39,260 nt of DNA. It comes from Parvularcula sp964484475 (GTDB lineage: Bacteria > Pseudomonadota > Alphaproteobacteria > Caulobacterales > Parvularculaceae). This document shows positions 7,160-15,502 of the stretch, piece by piece. The DNA lies in NCBI GenBank assembly GCA_964484475.1, contig CAZAFU010000011.1:1-39260 (forward strand), in the 5' to 3' direction. The position numbers were made by a program, and so were the translations under genes. Each line of letters starts with the position of its first letter. Positions within the stretch are counted from its first letter, which is position 1. The notes under the pieces were generated by a model. That model was not told the DNA's origin, did no database searches, and worked only from the letters and a program-made list of their open reading frames with translations.

Positions 7160-8847
7160 AATACCTTGCGATACTCCTTGTCGTCATGCTCGCCGCCTGC
7201 GGTGATGCTTCTCGCGACAGTGCCGCGACCCGAACGGGCGAAACGGACAACGCTCTTTATACCTGCCCGATGCATCCTCACTACATCGCGACCGATCCGG
7301 ATGGCTCCTGCCCGATCTGCGGGATGGACCTGGTCCCAGCTTCCGCCGCAGGGGAGACAGCGGGATCTGCCACGACCAGCATCGCGGTCGCACCTGAAAT
7401 CGTCCAGACCATAGGGGTGCGGACGGAAATCGCTCGAGTGGCTCCCCTGCGCCGCACCCTCAGGGCTTTCGGGACCGTCGAAGCCAATGAACGCAGCGAA
7501 ACCGTCATTGCCTCGAGGCTCGAAGGTTGGATCGAAGAACTGGTCATCCGGGCTGAAGGCGACGCCGTGGACCCGGGTACGGTTCTCTACCGCGTCTACA
7601 GCCCGAACCTGATCGCGGCGCAGAACGATCTTCTCGCCGCCCTCGCGATCGGCAACGAGAAACGCATCGACGCCGTGCGCCAGCGTCTCGTATCCCTCGG
7701 CATGGAGGCTCCGGATATCCGTGCCCTGACAGAAAGCCGTTCGGTCATCGAACGCCTTCCGATCCGGACCGGACAGGGCGGGATCGTTTCCTCCCTCGAA
7801 GTCCGGGACGGCGACTACGTGAAGCCCGGCGACCCCATCATGACGGTGCAGTCCTATGACGATGTCTGGGTCATGGCCAGCATACCGGAGCGTGACCTTC
7901 ATCTCGTCAGGACAGGCGTCCAGGCAGACCTCGACTTTCCCAGCGCCCCTTCGTTCACGAGCGTCGGAAAGGTCGACTACATCTACCCGACGATCGATCC
8001 GAAGACGAGAACAGGCCGCCTACGGATCGTTGTCGACAATGCAGCGGGCGACCTTCGCCCGGGTGCCTATGCAGACATCCGGATCGAGACGGATGCCGGC
8101 CCGGTGCTTGCTGTTCCGACCGAAGCCGTCCTGCGGGACAGCCGCGGTGCCCACGTCATCACAGCGCTCGGCGAAGGCCGGTTCCTGCCAAGGGTCATCA
8201 CGACAGGACTGTCCGCGGGCGGTATGACCGAAGTGACCGATGGCCTCGAAGAAGGCGAGCGGGTCGTCGCCAGCGGGCAGTATCTGCTGGATAGCGAGGT
8301 GAAACTCCGAGAAGGCTTGTCGGCGCTCAGCCCACTGCAGGCGGACGAAGAGACCCCGTTGGACGAGATACCCCTCACCCCGGCAAGCCTTGCTCAGATC
8401 GATCACTTCGCCGACATGGCTCTCTATCTCCACGAGGCCCTGACCGACGGTTACAGGATCGAACCGACTTTCATCGACCCCGTCCTGGCCCTCGAGCCGA
8501 CCCTCACCGCCCGCTTTGCCGGGACCAGGCTCGCCCCTGTCGTCAAAGGTGCGGCCGCGGCGCTCCGCAAGGCCCGGGCGGCGGAGGAAGGCGACGACCT
8601 TGCGGATGCGCTCGCATCCCTGATGCGTGCAATCGATCCCTGGCTGATGGACGGGGCGCCCGGGCACTACGCCGAGAAGGGACTTGCCATCTTCGAGGAC
8701 GCCAGCGGCCGCCGCTGGCTTCAGGAGAGCGGCCCCGCCAGGAGTCCCTTCGGCAGCGAGGTTCCGATACCAGTCGAATGGCCCGAGCGAACCGCTTCAG
8801 TCCGGCCCGCCGAGGCTCGCCCCACCGAACCCCATGCGGAGCACTAG
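7156..8847 (+). CDS. cusB: CusB-like RND periplasmic adaptor with N-terminal metal-binding domain
   Basis: The protein is a lipoprotein (lipobox LAAC, Cys15). Residues 35-60 are a heavy-metal-binding domain: YTCPMHPHY followed by C-P-I-C-G-M. The membrane-fusion part follows, with lipoyl/beta-barrel segments (VIASRLEGWIEELVIRAEG, GDYVKPGDPIMTV, FTSVGKVDYIYPTIDPKTRT, VPTEAVLRD). After about residue 400 there is an extra helical domain (LAQIDHFADMALYLHEAL ... PWLMDGAPGHYAEKGLAIFE) resembling DUF3347, found at the end of some CusB homologues. At 563 residues it is longer than E. coli CusB for that reason. It starts within the CusC-like stop. It would link CusA and CusC and receive Cu(I)/Ag(I). 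Confidence 0.92.
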   Translation: MKYLAILLVVMLAACGDASRDSAATRTGETDNALYTCPMHPHYIATDPDGSCPICGMDLVPASAAGETAGSATTSIAVAPEIVQTIGVRTEIARVAPLRRTLRAFGTVEANERSETVIASRLEGWIEELVIRAEGDAVDPGTVLYRVYSPNLIAAQNDLLAALAIGNEKRIDAVRQRLVSLGMEAPDIRALTESRSVIERLPIRTGQGGIVSSLEVRDGDYVKPGDPIMTVQSYDDVWVMASIPERDLHLVRTGVQADLDFPSAPSFTSVGKVDYIYPTIDPKTRTGRLRIVVDNAAGDLRPGAYADIRIETDAGPVLAVPTEAVLRDSRGAHVITALGEGRFLPRVITTGLSAGGMTEVTDGLEEGERVVASGQYLLDSEVKLREGLSALSPLQADEETPLDEIPLTPASLAQIDHFADMALYLHEALTDGYRIEPTFIDPVLALEPTLTARFAGTRLAPVVKGAAAALRKARAAEEGDDLADALASLMRAIDPWLMDGAPGHYAEKGLAIFEDASGRRWLQESGPARSPFGSEVPIPVEWPERTASVRPAEARPTEPHAEH

Positions 8848-8856
8848 AACGGGGCG

Positions 8857-11800
8857 ATGAGGAATACGCAACCTGACGACCTCACCGGCCACGACCCCGC
8901 CCAGTCCTGGGTTGCGAGCGTCATCGCATGGTCGGTGAGAAACCAGCTCATCGTGCTGCTCGCCGCTGCTGCCCTGGCCGCCTTCGGCTGGATGGCCGCG
9001 CGCGACACGCCTCTTGATGCCATTCCCGACGTCACCGACACCCAGGTTATCATCAGGACGGACTTTCCCGGGCAGAGCCCGCAGATCGTCGAAGACCTCG
9101 TCACCTATCCGCTCTCCTCCAGTCTTCTCGGACTTCCCAGGACGAAAGACGTGCGCGGATCGTCGATGTTCGGGACAAGCTTCGTCTATGTCGTCTTCGA
9201 GGACGACGTTGACCTCTACTGGGCCCGCTCCCGGGTTCTCGAAGCGCTGTCGCGCATCGGCTCGGAACTGCCGCCGAACGCCGTTCCCCGCATCGGCCCT
9301 GACGCGACCGGCGTCGGCTGGATCTATCAGTACGCCCTTGTGGACCGGACCGGCGGGACGGACCTCGCCGAGCTTCGCTCCATTCAGGACTGGTTCCTCA
9401 AGCTGGAACTTTCCGGTGTGCAGGGGGTGGCCGAAGTGGCCTCGGTCGGAGGCTTCGAGCGGGAATACCAGGTTCTGGTCGATCCGGGCCGCCTGCGCTC
9501 CTACGGTATTTCCCTGGGCGAACTCGGGGATGCCGTGAGGTCCGCTTCCAGCGAAGTGGGCGGCCGGGTGCTGGAACAGGCCGAGACCGAATTCATCATC
9601 CGTTCTTCCGGGTATGTCGACGAGAGGGCCGACCTCGAGAATGTTGTCGTTTACGCAGTCGACGGATCGCCCGTTCTCCTGCGCGATGTCGCACGCATCA
9701 TCGAGGGTCCGGCCCTGAGGCGAGGCATCGCAGAACTCAACGGCGAGGGTGAAGTCGTCGCCGGGATCGTCGTGATGCGCGACGGCGAGAACGCGCTCCA
9801 GGTCATCGGACGGGTGAAGGACAAGCTTCAGGATCTCTCACGCGGCCTGCCCGACGGGGTCGAAATCGTCACCGTCCATGACCGCGCTCCCCTGATCGAG
9901 GGGGCAGTATCCTATCTTGGGGTGAAGCTGTTCGAGGAAGGCATCGTGGTCGTTATCGTCGTTTTCGTCTTCCTCCTGCATCTCCGCTCCTCGTTGGTCG
10001 CGATCATCAGCATGCCTCTTGGTGTTCTTGGCGCATTCCTCATCATGTCCTTCCAGGGCGTGACGGCGAACATCATGTCCCTCGGCGGGATCGCCATCGC
10101 GATCGGTACCATGGTGGATGCTGCGATCGTACTCGTCGAGAATGCGGGGCGAAAGCTCGCAGCCCTGCCGGAGGACGCGCATCGGGAAGAGCGCCGGGAG
10201 GTCATCCTTACCTCCGCGAAGGAGGTCGGGCCGGGTATCTTCCTCTCTCTCCTGATCATCACCGTAAGCTTCCTGCCGGTCTTTGCCCTGACGGGTCAGG
10301 GCTTTCGCCTTTTCAGCCCGCTGGCCTTCACCAAGACCTACACCATGGCCTTTGCTGCCCTTCTGTCCGTGACGCTCGTTCCTGTTATGATGATTTATCT
10401 GCTGCGTGGGCGGTTCCGGCGCGAAGAGGAGAACCCGGTCGGCCGCTTCTTCGTGAGCCTCTATAGGCCCGTGCTCGATCTGGCGTTGCGGTTCCGATGG
10501 GTGACGGTCGGTCTCGCAGCGCTCCTCGCCGCGAGTGTCATGATACCGATGAACCGGATCGGATCGGAGTTCATGCCGGCACTCTACGAAGGCGAGCTTC
10601 TGTACATGCCCACGACCCTACCCGGTGTCCCGGCAACCAAGGCGCGGGAGCTGCTTGGACAGACGAACCGCGTGATCATGACCGTTCCCGAGGTCAGCCG
10701 GGCCTTCGGCAAGGCCGGACGCGCGGACACCGCAACGGACCCCGCACCGTTGACCATGATCGAGACCTGGATCGAGTTGAAGCCGAAATCCGAGTGGCGG
10801 GAGGGCGTCGATGCGGACAAAATCATCGAGGACCTCAACGCTCGCCTTCAGATCCCCGGCCTCGTCAACTCCTGGGGTTACCCCATCAAGATCCGGATGG
10901 ACATGGTTTCCACAGGCATCAGGACGCCGGTCGGCATGAAGGTCACCGGCGATAGCCTCGCCGGGATCGAGCGCGTGGCGCGCAGTATCGAGAGGGCTGT
11001 ATCGGATGTTCCGGGCACACGCTCGGCTTTTGCCGATCGTGTCCTGGGTGGCCGCTATCTCGAAATCGAACCGGACCGGCTGGCTCTTGCGCGGCACAAT
11101 ATTCGTATGGGCACTTTCCAGGACGTCATACAGATGGCGCTCGGCGGCATACGGATGAGTCAGTCCGTCGAGGGACGCGAGCGCTACGACATCATCCTGC
11201 GCTATGATCGTCCCTTCCGGGAGACCATCGAGGATCTGGGCAACATCCTCGTCACCAACCCCGAGGGAGCCCAGATCCCTCTTGGCGAGTTGGCCACGGT
11301 GGCCTACGCCGAAGGTCCCCCCATGATCCGCTCGGAGAATGCTCGCCTGACCGGGTGGGTCTTCGTCGACATCGAAGGCCGCGACCTTGGCTCTTATGTG
11401 GCAGAAGCAAAAGAGGTGATCGCCAGCACCGTCACGCTCCCTCCAGGCTACGCGGTCACTTTTTCCGGTCAGTACGAGGAGTTCGAAAAAGCGAATGCCC
11501 GACTGCACGTGGCCGTACCGGCGACGATCGCCATCATCTTTCTTCTTCTCATGCTTCATTTCGGAAGGCTCGACCGCACCTTGATGATCATGCTCTCTCT
11601 TCCCTTCGGGCTGGTCGGTGGGCTATGGGCCGTCTGGCTTGCGGGCTACAACCTTTCGGTCGCCGTCGCCGTCGGCTTCATCGCGCTCGCGGGGATCGCC
11701 GCGGAGACCGCCGTCGTGATGCTTCTTTATATCGACGCAGAGGTCCGCGAGCATCGCCCTATGGACCGGCAAGCTCTGACCGAAGCGGTCGCACGAGGTG

Positions 11801-12072
11801 CCGCGTTGCGCCTGCGCCCCAAGCTGATGACCGTCGCGACGATCGTCGCAGGGCTCATGCCGATTTTCCTGACGAGCGGCATCGGTTCTGACGTCATGCG
11901 CCGCATCGCCCTGCCAATGGTGGGCGGGATGACGACGACACTCCTGCTCACGCTTGTTGTTCTTCCGGCGATCTACGCCCTGTGGGTCGGTCGCAACCTG
12001 CAGACAGACACAGAAACTTCCGACCCCCTATCCGAACCAAAATCTCTCGACCTTCAAGGAGAACCTTCATGA
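8857..12072 (+). CDS. cusA: CusA-like Cu(I)/Ag(I) RND efflux pump
   Basis: This is a full-length heavy-metal RND transporter (1071 residues, 12 helices in two halves). It has the family start (DAIPDVTDTQVIIRTDFPGQSP). The three Met residues that bind metal in CusA are present: Met584 (LLYMPTTLPG), Met634 (APLTMIE) and Met683 (MDMVSTGIRTPVGMKV). The proton-relay charges are also kept: Asp421 (TMVDAAIVLVENA), Glu950 (GIAAETAVVM) and Lys989 (RPKLMTVATIVAG). These features favour monovalent Cu/Ag over the divalent CzcA type. It starts nine bases after the CusB-like stop and its own stop overlaps the CusF-like start as ATGA. Confidence 0.95.
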   Translation: MRNTQPDDLTGHDPAQSWVASVIAWSVRNQLIVLLAAAALAAFGWMAARDTPLDAIPDVTDTQVIIRTDFPGQSPQIVEDLVTYPLSSSLLGLPRTKDVRGSSMFGTSFVYVVFEDDVDLYWARSRVLEALSRIGSELPPNAVPRIGPDATGVGWIYQYALVDRTGGTDLAELRSIQDWFLKLELSGVQGVAEVASVGGFEREYQVLVDPGRLRSYGISLGELGDAVRSASSEVGGRVLEQAETEFIIRSSGYVDERADLENVVVYAVDGSPVLLRDVARIIEGPALRRGIAELNGEGEVVAGIVVMRDGENALQVIGRVKDKLQDLSRGLPDGVEIVTVHDRAPLIEGAVSYLGVKLFEEGIVVVIVVFVFLLHLRSSLVAIISMPLGVLGAFLIMSFQGVTANIMSLGGIAIAIGTMVDAAIVLVENAGRKLAALPEDAHREERREVILTSAKEVGPGIFLSLLIITVSFLPVFALTGQGFRLFSPLAFTKTYTMAFAALLSVTLVPVMMIYLLRGRFRREEENPVGRFFVSLYRPVLDLALRFRWVTVGLAALLAASVMIPMNRIGSEFMPALYEGELLYMPTTLPGVPATKARELLGQTNRVIMTVPEVSRAFGKAGRADTATDPAPLTMIETWIELKPKSEWREGVDADKIIEDLNARLQIPGLVNSWGYPIKIRMDMVSTGIRTPVGMKVTGDSLAGIERVARSIERAVSDVPGTRSAFADRVLGGRYLEIEPDRLALARHNIRMGTFQDVIQMALGGIRMSQSVEGRERYDIILRYDRPFRETIEDLGNILVTNPEGAQIPLGELATVAYAEGPPMIRSENARLTGWVFVDIEGRDLGSYVAEAKEVIASTVTLPPGYAVTFSGQYEEFEKANARLHVAVPATIAIIFLLLMLHFGRLDRTLMIMLSLPFGLVGGLWAVWLAGYNLSVAVAVGFIALAGIAAETAVVMLLYIDAEVREHRPMDRQALTEAVARGAALRLRPKLMTVATIVAGLMPIFLTSGIGSDVMRRIALPMVGGMTTTLLLTLVVLPAIYALWVGRNLQTDTETSDPLSEPKSLDLQGEPS

Positions 12073-12479
12073 CCTTCAAGACCATCATTCCAACCCTCAC
12101 GGGCATCCTGGCCCTCGCCGCCTGCAGCGACGCAGACGAAGCAACAGCACCCGAACAGGCCCCCGTAACGACGGCGGGGACGGAACATCGCGGCCACGAT
12201 ACCACCAGCGACACCGGCCACGCCCGAGGCGTCATCGTTTCGGTTGCCGAAGGGGAACTGGGCATTGACCACGGCCCCATAAACGGGATCGGCATGGGTG
12301 CAATGACCATGGTGTTCGGCACCATGGGCGACGTCGAAGCCACCGACTTCGAGCGGGGCGACGACGTTTCCTTCATGGTCAAGCGTGGCCGCGACGGCTC
12401 CTATCGCGTCATGGCGATCTGCGACACGGACGAAAACGGCAGTGATTGCCTCGACGGCATCACGCGGCGCGACCGCTAA
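12069..12479 (+). CDS. CusF-like copper-binding lipoprotein
   Basis: The start is ATG 12069, overlapping the CusA stop, with AAGGAG upstream. A signal peptide ends in LAAC (Cys19), so it is a lipoprotein, unlike soluble E. coli CusF. Residues 37-52 are His-rich (TEHRGHDTTSDTGHARG). The small OB-fold follows: GVIVSVAEGELGIDHGPINGIGMGAMTM, then a short barrel. His68, Met79 and Met81 match the CusF ligands. The Trp that caps copper in E. coli CusF is replaced by Met76. It would hand periplasmic Cu/Ag to the pump. The C-terminus has two extra Cys residues (ICDTDENGSDC). Confidence 0.85.
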   Translation: MTFKTIIPTLTGILALAACSDADEATAPEQAPVTTAGTEHRGHDTTSDTGHARGVIVSVAEGELGIDHGPINGIGMGAMTMVFGTMGDVEATDFERGDDVSFMVKRGRDGSYRVMAICDTDENGSDCLDGITRRDR

Positions 12480-12770
12480 AGGGCAAATCTGGCCCGGAGC
12501 ATTCTACGATAGTCCGTATACGTTCTCTGAGTGGTCGTGTTGCGATGGGGACAACGATTCTTTCGTGAACCGCCATCGGTACAGTGACGGGCGTTGCAAC
12601 CAACAAGGTTCAGCGCGGCCTTCCGATCCGGGATCGATCTGGAGAGCCGCCTTCCCCGGGCGACGGCCTACGTCACCCTTGGCGAAGGTGAGCATTTCCA
12701 CTTCCCAGAACTGAAGGTGCCTCTCATCGTCTTTGAGGGAGAAGCGAACGCACGGAGGGGCAGGCGCCGT
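12480..12770. other. intergenic region between convergent cus operon and csoR
   Basis: This stretch of about 290 bases separates the convergent CusF-like and CsoR genes. Open frames running through it (for example 12594-13076 plus strand) lie antisense to csoR or lack family features. I see no convincing gene or terminator. Confidence 0.5.
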
Positions 12771-13046
12771 TCACTTCCTCTTGCCGCCCAGAACGGCAAC
12801 CAGCTCTTCAACCTTCTCGCGCCGGTCTTCGATCCTGTCGGAAGCCAGAGCCTGGTCGACGCAGGTCGCGAGGTGGTCGTTGAGGATCACGGTCTCAAGT
12901 CCGCCGAGCGCAGCCTTGATCGCCTGGACCTGGCGGACGACATCGATGCAATAACGCTGGTCATCGATCATCTTCGAGACCCCGCGAACCTGTCCTTCGA
13001 TCCGCGCAAGGCGCTTCTTGGCAGCCGTCTTCGTGTCGTCCTTCAC
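12771..13046 (-). CDS. csoR: CsoR-family copper-sensing repressor
   Basis: The 91-residue all-helical protein has the DUF156/CsoR pattern (KKRLARIEGQVRGVSKMID). The Cu(I) ligand set is intact: Cys33 after Tyr32, then His58 and Cys62 in NDHLATC. The spacing (25 and 4) equals Cys36-His61-Cys65 of M. tuberculosis CsoR, which separates it from RcnR (Ni/Co), FrmR (formaldehyde) and CstR. GTG 13046 is preferred because GGAG lies just upstream and the longer frame adds a non-family N-terminus. A palindrome overlaps its 5' region (13050-13067), suggesting autoregulation. It is divergent from the DUF305 gene and should derepress copper genes when Cu(I) binds. Confidence 0.9.
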   Translation of the reverse strand: MKDDTKTAAKKRLARIEGQVRGVSKMIDDQRYCIDVVRQVQAIKAALGGLETVILNDHLATCVDQALASDRIEDRREKVEELVAVLGGKRK

Positions 13047-13049
13047 CGT

Positions 13050-13067
13050 ATACTCCGTATGGTGTAT
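13050..13067. promoter_or_regulatory. csoR: imperfect palindrome at csoR start, candidate CsoR operator
   Basis: ATACTCCGTATGGTGTAT reads almost the same on both strands (14 of 18 positions symmetric) and begins four bases upstream of the csoR start codon. It is a looser relative of the two sites at 13211 and 13801. Autoregulation is inferred. Confidence 0.45.
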
Positions 13068-13210
13068 CCGACCTAGGCGAGTGGGCGATCGGACGCAAGG
13101 CTTCCCAGCACCTTCTGTATGCGGGATCATGACGTCCGCCTCCGGCCGTCGTCGAGCCCTGCACCCTGTTCGAGGAACAAATTTGTCGCAGAAGCGTTCG
13201 CCTAGGTTGA

Positions 13211-13225
13211 TACCCCATCAGGGTA
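13211..13225. promoter_or_regulatory. candidate CsoR operator upstream of DUF305 gene
   Basis: TACCC-CATCA-GGGTA is an inverted repeat with 5-bp arms, and flanking A residues extend it. It lies 19 bases before the DUF305 start, within the likely promoter. G/C-tract palindromes of this form are typical of CsoR-family operators. The same arms and spacing recur at 13801-13815. Confidence 0.6.
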
Positions 13226-13243
13226 AGAGGGAAAGAACGGATC

Positions 13244-13768
13244 ATGGACGACAAGAAGAGCAATTACGGCCGCTTCCTTGCGATGGTGGGAACATCGACA
13301 GCCCTGATGTTCGTCCTGATGTACCTCAATACCTACGAGTTCAGCCACGTACGGTGGAGCGAGACACGTTTCTACATGACATTTGTCATGGGCGCGACCA
13401 TGGCCGTCGTAATGCTCCTGTTCATGCTCGGCATGTACAGGAACACCAAGGTGAATCTCGCGATCTTCATCGGCAGCGCCGTTGTCTTCGTCGGGGCATT
13501 GTGGCTTGTCCGTAGTCAAGCGACCATAGAGGACGAGGCCTGGATGAAGGCCATGATCCCTCACCATTCGATCGCGATCCTGACGTCCGAACGGGCGGAC
13601 ATTGACGATGTCCGCGTCAGGAAACTCGCAGACGAGATCATCAGCGCTCAGCGGCACGAGATCAGGGAGATGGAATGGCTCCTGAACGACATCGAGACGA
13701 ACGGCACGGCAAGCACCGAGGCGGAGGCCTCAAGCCGGCCGCCCCCGGATTTCGACGACGAGGAATGA
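13244..13768 (+). CDS. DUF305 membrane protein, likely copper-resistance associated
   Basis: Three membrane helices (about residues 11-27, 44-64 and 70-88) precede a DUF305 helical domain carrying the family signature MIPHH (His107-His108) and the QRHEIREMEWLL helix. The tail is acidic and Pro-rich. DUF305 proteins are ferritin-like helical bundles, and some (such as CopM of cyanobacteria) bind copper. The His/Met content fits that, but binding is inferred. It follows a CsoR-type site, is divergent from csoR and is preceded by an AG-rich ribosome-binding stretch. Confidence 0.85.
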   Translation: MDDKKSNYGRFLAMVGTSTALMFVLMYLNTYEFSHVRWSETRFYMTFVMGATMAVVMLLFMLGMYRNTKVNLAIFIGSAVVFVGALWLVRSQATIEDEAWMKAMIPHHSIAILTSERADIDDVRVRKLADEIISAQRHEIREMEWLLNDIETNGTASTEAEASSRPPPDFDDEE

Positions 13769-13800
13769 CCGATACCATTGCCGGCCACGATAGACATGAA

Positions 13801-13815
13801 TACCCCCATAGGGTA
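13801..13815. promoter_or_regulatory. candidate CsoR operator upstream of glutaredoxin-MauE gene
   Basis: TACCC-CCATA-GGGTA has the same arms and spacing as the site at 13211 and is likewise flanked by A residues. It ends only 11 bases before the annotated ATG, so either the transcript has a very short leader or translation starts further in (for example at the Met codon near 13896). Confidence 0.6.
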
Positions 13816-13826
13816 ATAGATGTGAA

Positions 13827-14621
13827 ATGAGTACGACGATAGCCGACCACGGTTCCGCCCGCGACGAGATCACCAAACCCGCCCGCCTCTACCGCATGGT
13901 GATGCCGGGGCATGTCTGTCCCTACGGCATCAAATCCAAGTGGTATCTTGAACGGAAAGGCTACCGGGTCGAGGATCACCACCTCGAGACGAGGGAGGAG
14001 ACCGACGCCTTCAAGCGGCAAAACGGGGTGGCAACCACGCCGCAGACGTTCATCGGCGACGAACGGATCGGGGGCTACGACGCCCTCAAGCAGCATTTCG
14101 ACAGCGCCTTGGCGAAAAAGGAGGGTGAAACGACCTACACGCCGGTCCTTGTCATCTTCGGCGTCTGTGCACTGATGGCATGGGGAGCGAGCTACGTGGC
14201 CACGGGCGACGTGATGAGCCTGCGTGGGATCGAGTGGTTTGCCGCCTTTTCAATGGCGGTCCTGTCTATCCAGAAGCTCCGCGACATCGAGAGCTTCTCC
14301 ACCATGTTCCTCAACTACGACCTGCTGGCCAAGCGCTGGGTCCCTTACGGCTATATCTATGCGTTCGCTGAAGGCCTCGCGGCGATTCTGATGATCGCCG
14401 GTGGCGTCTTCGCGCTTCTTGGCTCTCCCATCGCCCTCGTCATCGGCAGCATCGGCGCGGCCTCTGTCTTCAAGGCCGTCTACATCGACAAGCGGGAGCT
14501 GAAATGCGCCTGTGTCGGCGGCAACAGCAATGTCCCCCTAGGCTTTGTTTCGTTGACGGAAAACCTGGTCATGATGGCGATGGGGATCTGGATGCCGCTG
14601 AAGCTCCTCGTTCTCGATTGA
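13827..14621 (+). CDS. glutaredoxin fused to MauE/DoxX-like membrane domain
   Basis: Residues about 20-95 are a glutaredoxin: active site C-P-Y-G at 31-34 (a single catalytic Cys instead of CPYC), the cis-Pro element TTPQTF at 70-75 and GGYDAL at 82-87. From about residue 105 four membrane helices form a MauE/DoxX-like domain that ends with a C-A-C motif (KCACVGGNSNVPLGFVSL). MauE-type proteins pass electrons or disulfides across the membrane. With a CsoR-type operator in front, a role in keeping thiols reduced or delivering copper is inferred. The first 25 residues are unlike the family and could be upstream of the true start. Confidence 0.8.
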   Translation: MSTTIADHGSARDEITKPARLYRMVMPGHVCPYGIKSKWYLERKGYRVEDHHLETREETDAFKRQNGVATTPQTFIGDERIGGYDALKQHFDSALAKKEGETTYTPVLVIFGVCALMAWGASYVATGDVMSLRGIEWFAAFSMAVLSIQKLRDIESFSTMFLNYDLLAKRWVPYGYIYAFAEGLAAILMIAGGVFALLGSPIALVIGSIGAASVFKAVYIDKRELKCACVGGNSNVPLGFVSLTENLVMMAMGIWMPLKLLVLD

Positions 14622-14666
14622 GCGTCCTGACGGTACCCACAACCCCTACGGTTCGAGGTCGATCTC

Positions 14667-14852
14667 ATGACCGGGCAGGTCCGTGGCGAGGTCTTCCTGG
14701 AGCGGACGTTAGCCGGCGACCGGGTCCGTTGCGAACTGGAAGTCAGGGGGCTTGCAGCTCCGCCCGGCCAGGACTCCACTTTCACCTATGAGGGCGTCTG
14801 CAACGGTCGTGGCCCGGCAAAGTGGCTGCGACGTCGGGGCCGACAGCTCTAG
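14667..14852 (+). CDS. possible small orphan protein
   Basis: A 61-residue frame starts at an ATG with GAGG eight bases upstream. It reads as a soluble, basic-ended protein with alternating strands (GEVFLERTLAGDRVRCELEV). I recognise no family. It lies in the 305-base gap (14622-14926) between the glutaredoxin gene and the convergent methyltransferase, which otherwise shows nothing. It could be a chance frame. Confidence 0.25.
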   Translation: MTGQVRGEVFLERTLAGDRVRCELEVRGLAAPPGQDSTFTYEGVCNGRGPAKWLRRRGRQL

Positions 14853-14926
14853 GCAAGCACCCCGCACCCACCCTGCTCCCGCCCAAACTGGCAGGAGACC
14901 GGACTGGCGCTGGATCGCACGATGAT

Positions 14927-15502
14927 CTATCCCGCCCGGAAAGCCAAGAGCTCCCAGTCGGTGTGCCGTATACGGTGATGCGGCCTTCCGAACGAGCTGG
15001 TGAGCGCCGCTTTCAAGGCGGCGGGTGTGATGTCAGTGTCGTTGAAGGACCGCGTGGTCTGACAGGTCACCAGCAGTCCCCCGCGGCACAGCATGTGCCC
15101 GATCCGCCTCAGGGTCGTCAGTAGTATCGGACGCGGAAGATAATAGAGAACTTCCGACGCGATGATGGCATCGAACGGGCCCCTCGGCAACTCGTCCGGG
15201 ACCATCCGCTGCTCCACCCTGACCTGAGCGTTGCTCCGGACACGGCGGCTTGCGAGATCCACCGCACGGCGCGATGCGTCGATGGCGAGAAGGCGAAGGA
15301 AACGGGGCGCAAGGGCCGCCGTACTGATACCGTTCGAACAGCCTATCTCCAGTCCCCGCGCATGCCGGCCCGGGCCGAGTGCTTCGACGATCATGCGCCT
15401 TTTTAAGAGTTCGCGGCGTGAATGCCGGTAGTTCCAGGGGTCTTCATGTTCCCGGTACAAACTGTCGAAATGCCTTGCATGTTCATCCAATGGTCCGGTC
15501 AC
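14927..15502 (-). CDS. NodS-like SAM-dependent methyltransferase
   Basis: The 191-residue protein has class I methyltransferase motif I (LEIGCSNGIST, about residues 51-61), an acidic ribose-binding region (LLAIDASRRAVDLA) and motif IV (PFDAIIASEVLYYL). The N-terminus (HFDSLYREHEDPWNYR) matches NodS-type methyltransferases, which N-methylate a deacetylated amino sugar in Nod factor synthesis. The substrate here is unknown. GTG 15502 overlaps the deacetylase stop (GTGA). It is the last gene of the four-gene cassette. A deacetylase followed by an N-methyltransferase suggests de-N-acylation and methylation of a sugar amine. Confidence 0.85.
   Translation of the reverse strand: MTGPLDEHARHFDSLYREHEDPWNYRHSRRELLKRRMIVEALGPGRHARGLEIGCSNGISTAALAPRFLRLLAIDASRRAVDLASRRVRSNAQVRVEQRMVPDELPRGPFDAIIASEVLYYLPRPILLTTLRRIGHMLCRGGLLVTCQTTRSFNDTDITPAALKAALTSSFGRPHHRIRHTDWELLAFRAG

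Noticed and set aside
12594..13076. 160-residue plus-strand open frame across csoR
   Set aside because: It covers the complement of the well-supported csoR gene and shows no recognisable domain.
13072..13206. CCTAGG hexamers at 13072-13077 and 13201-13206 flanking the csoR/DUF305 spacer
   Set aside because: Six-base palindromes are too short to be meaningful and lie outside the better operator candidates.
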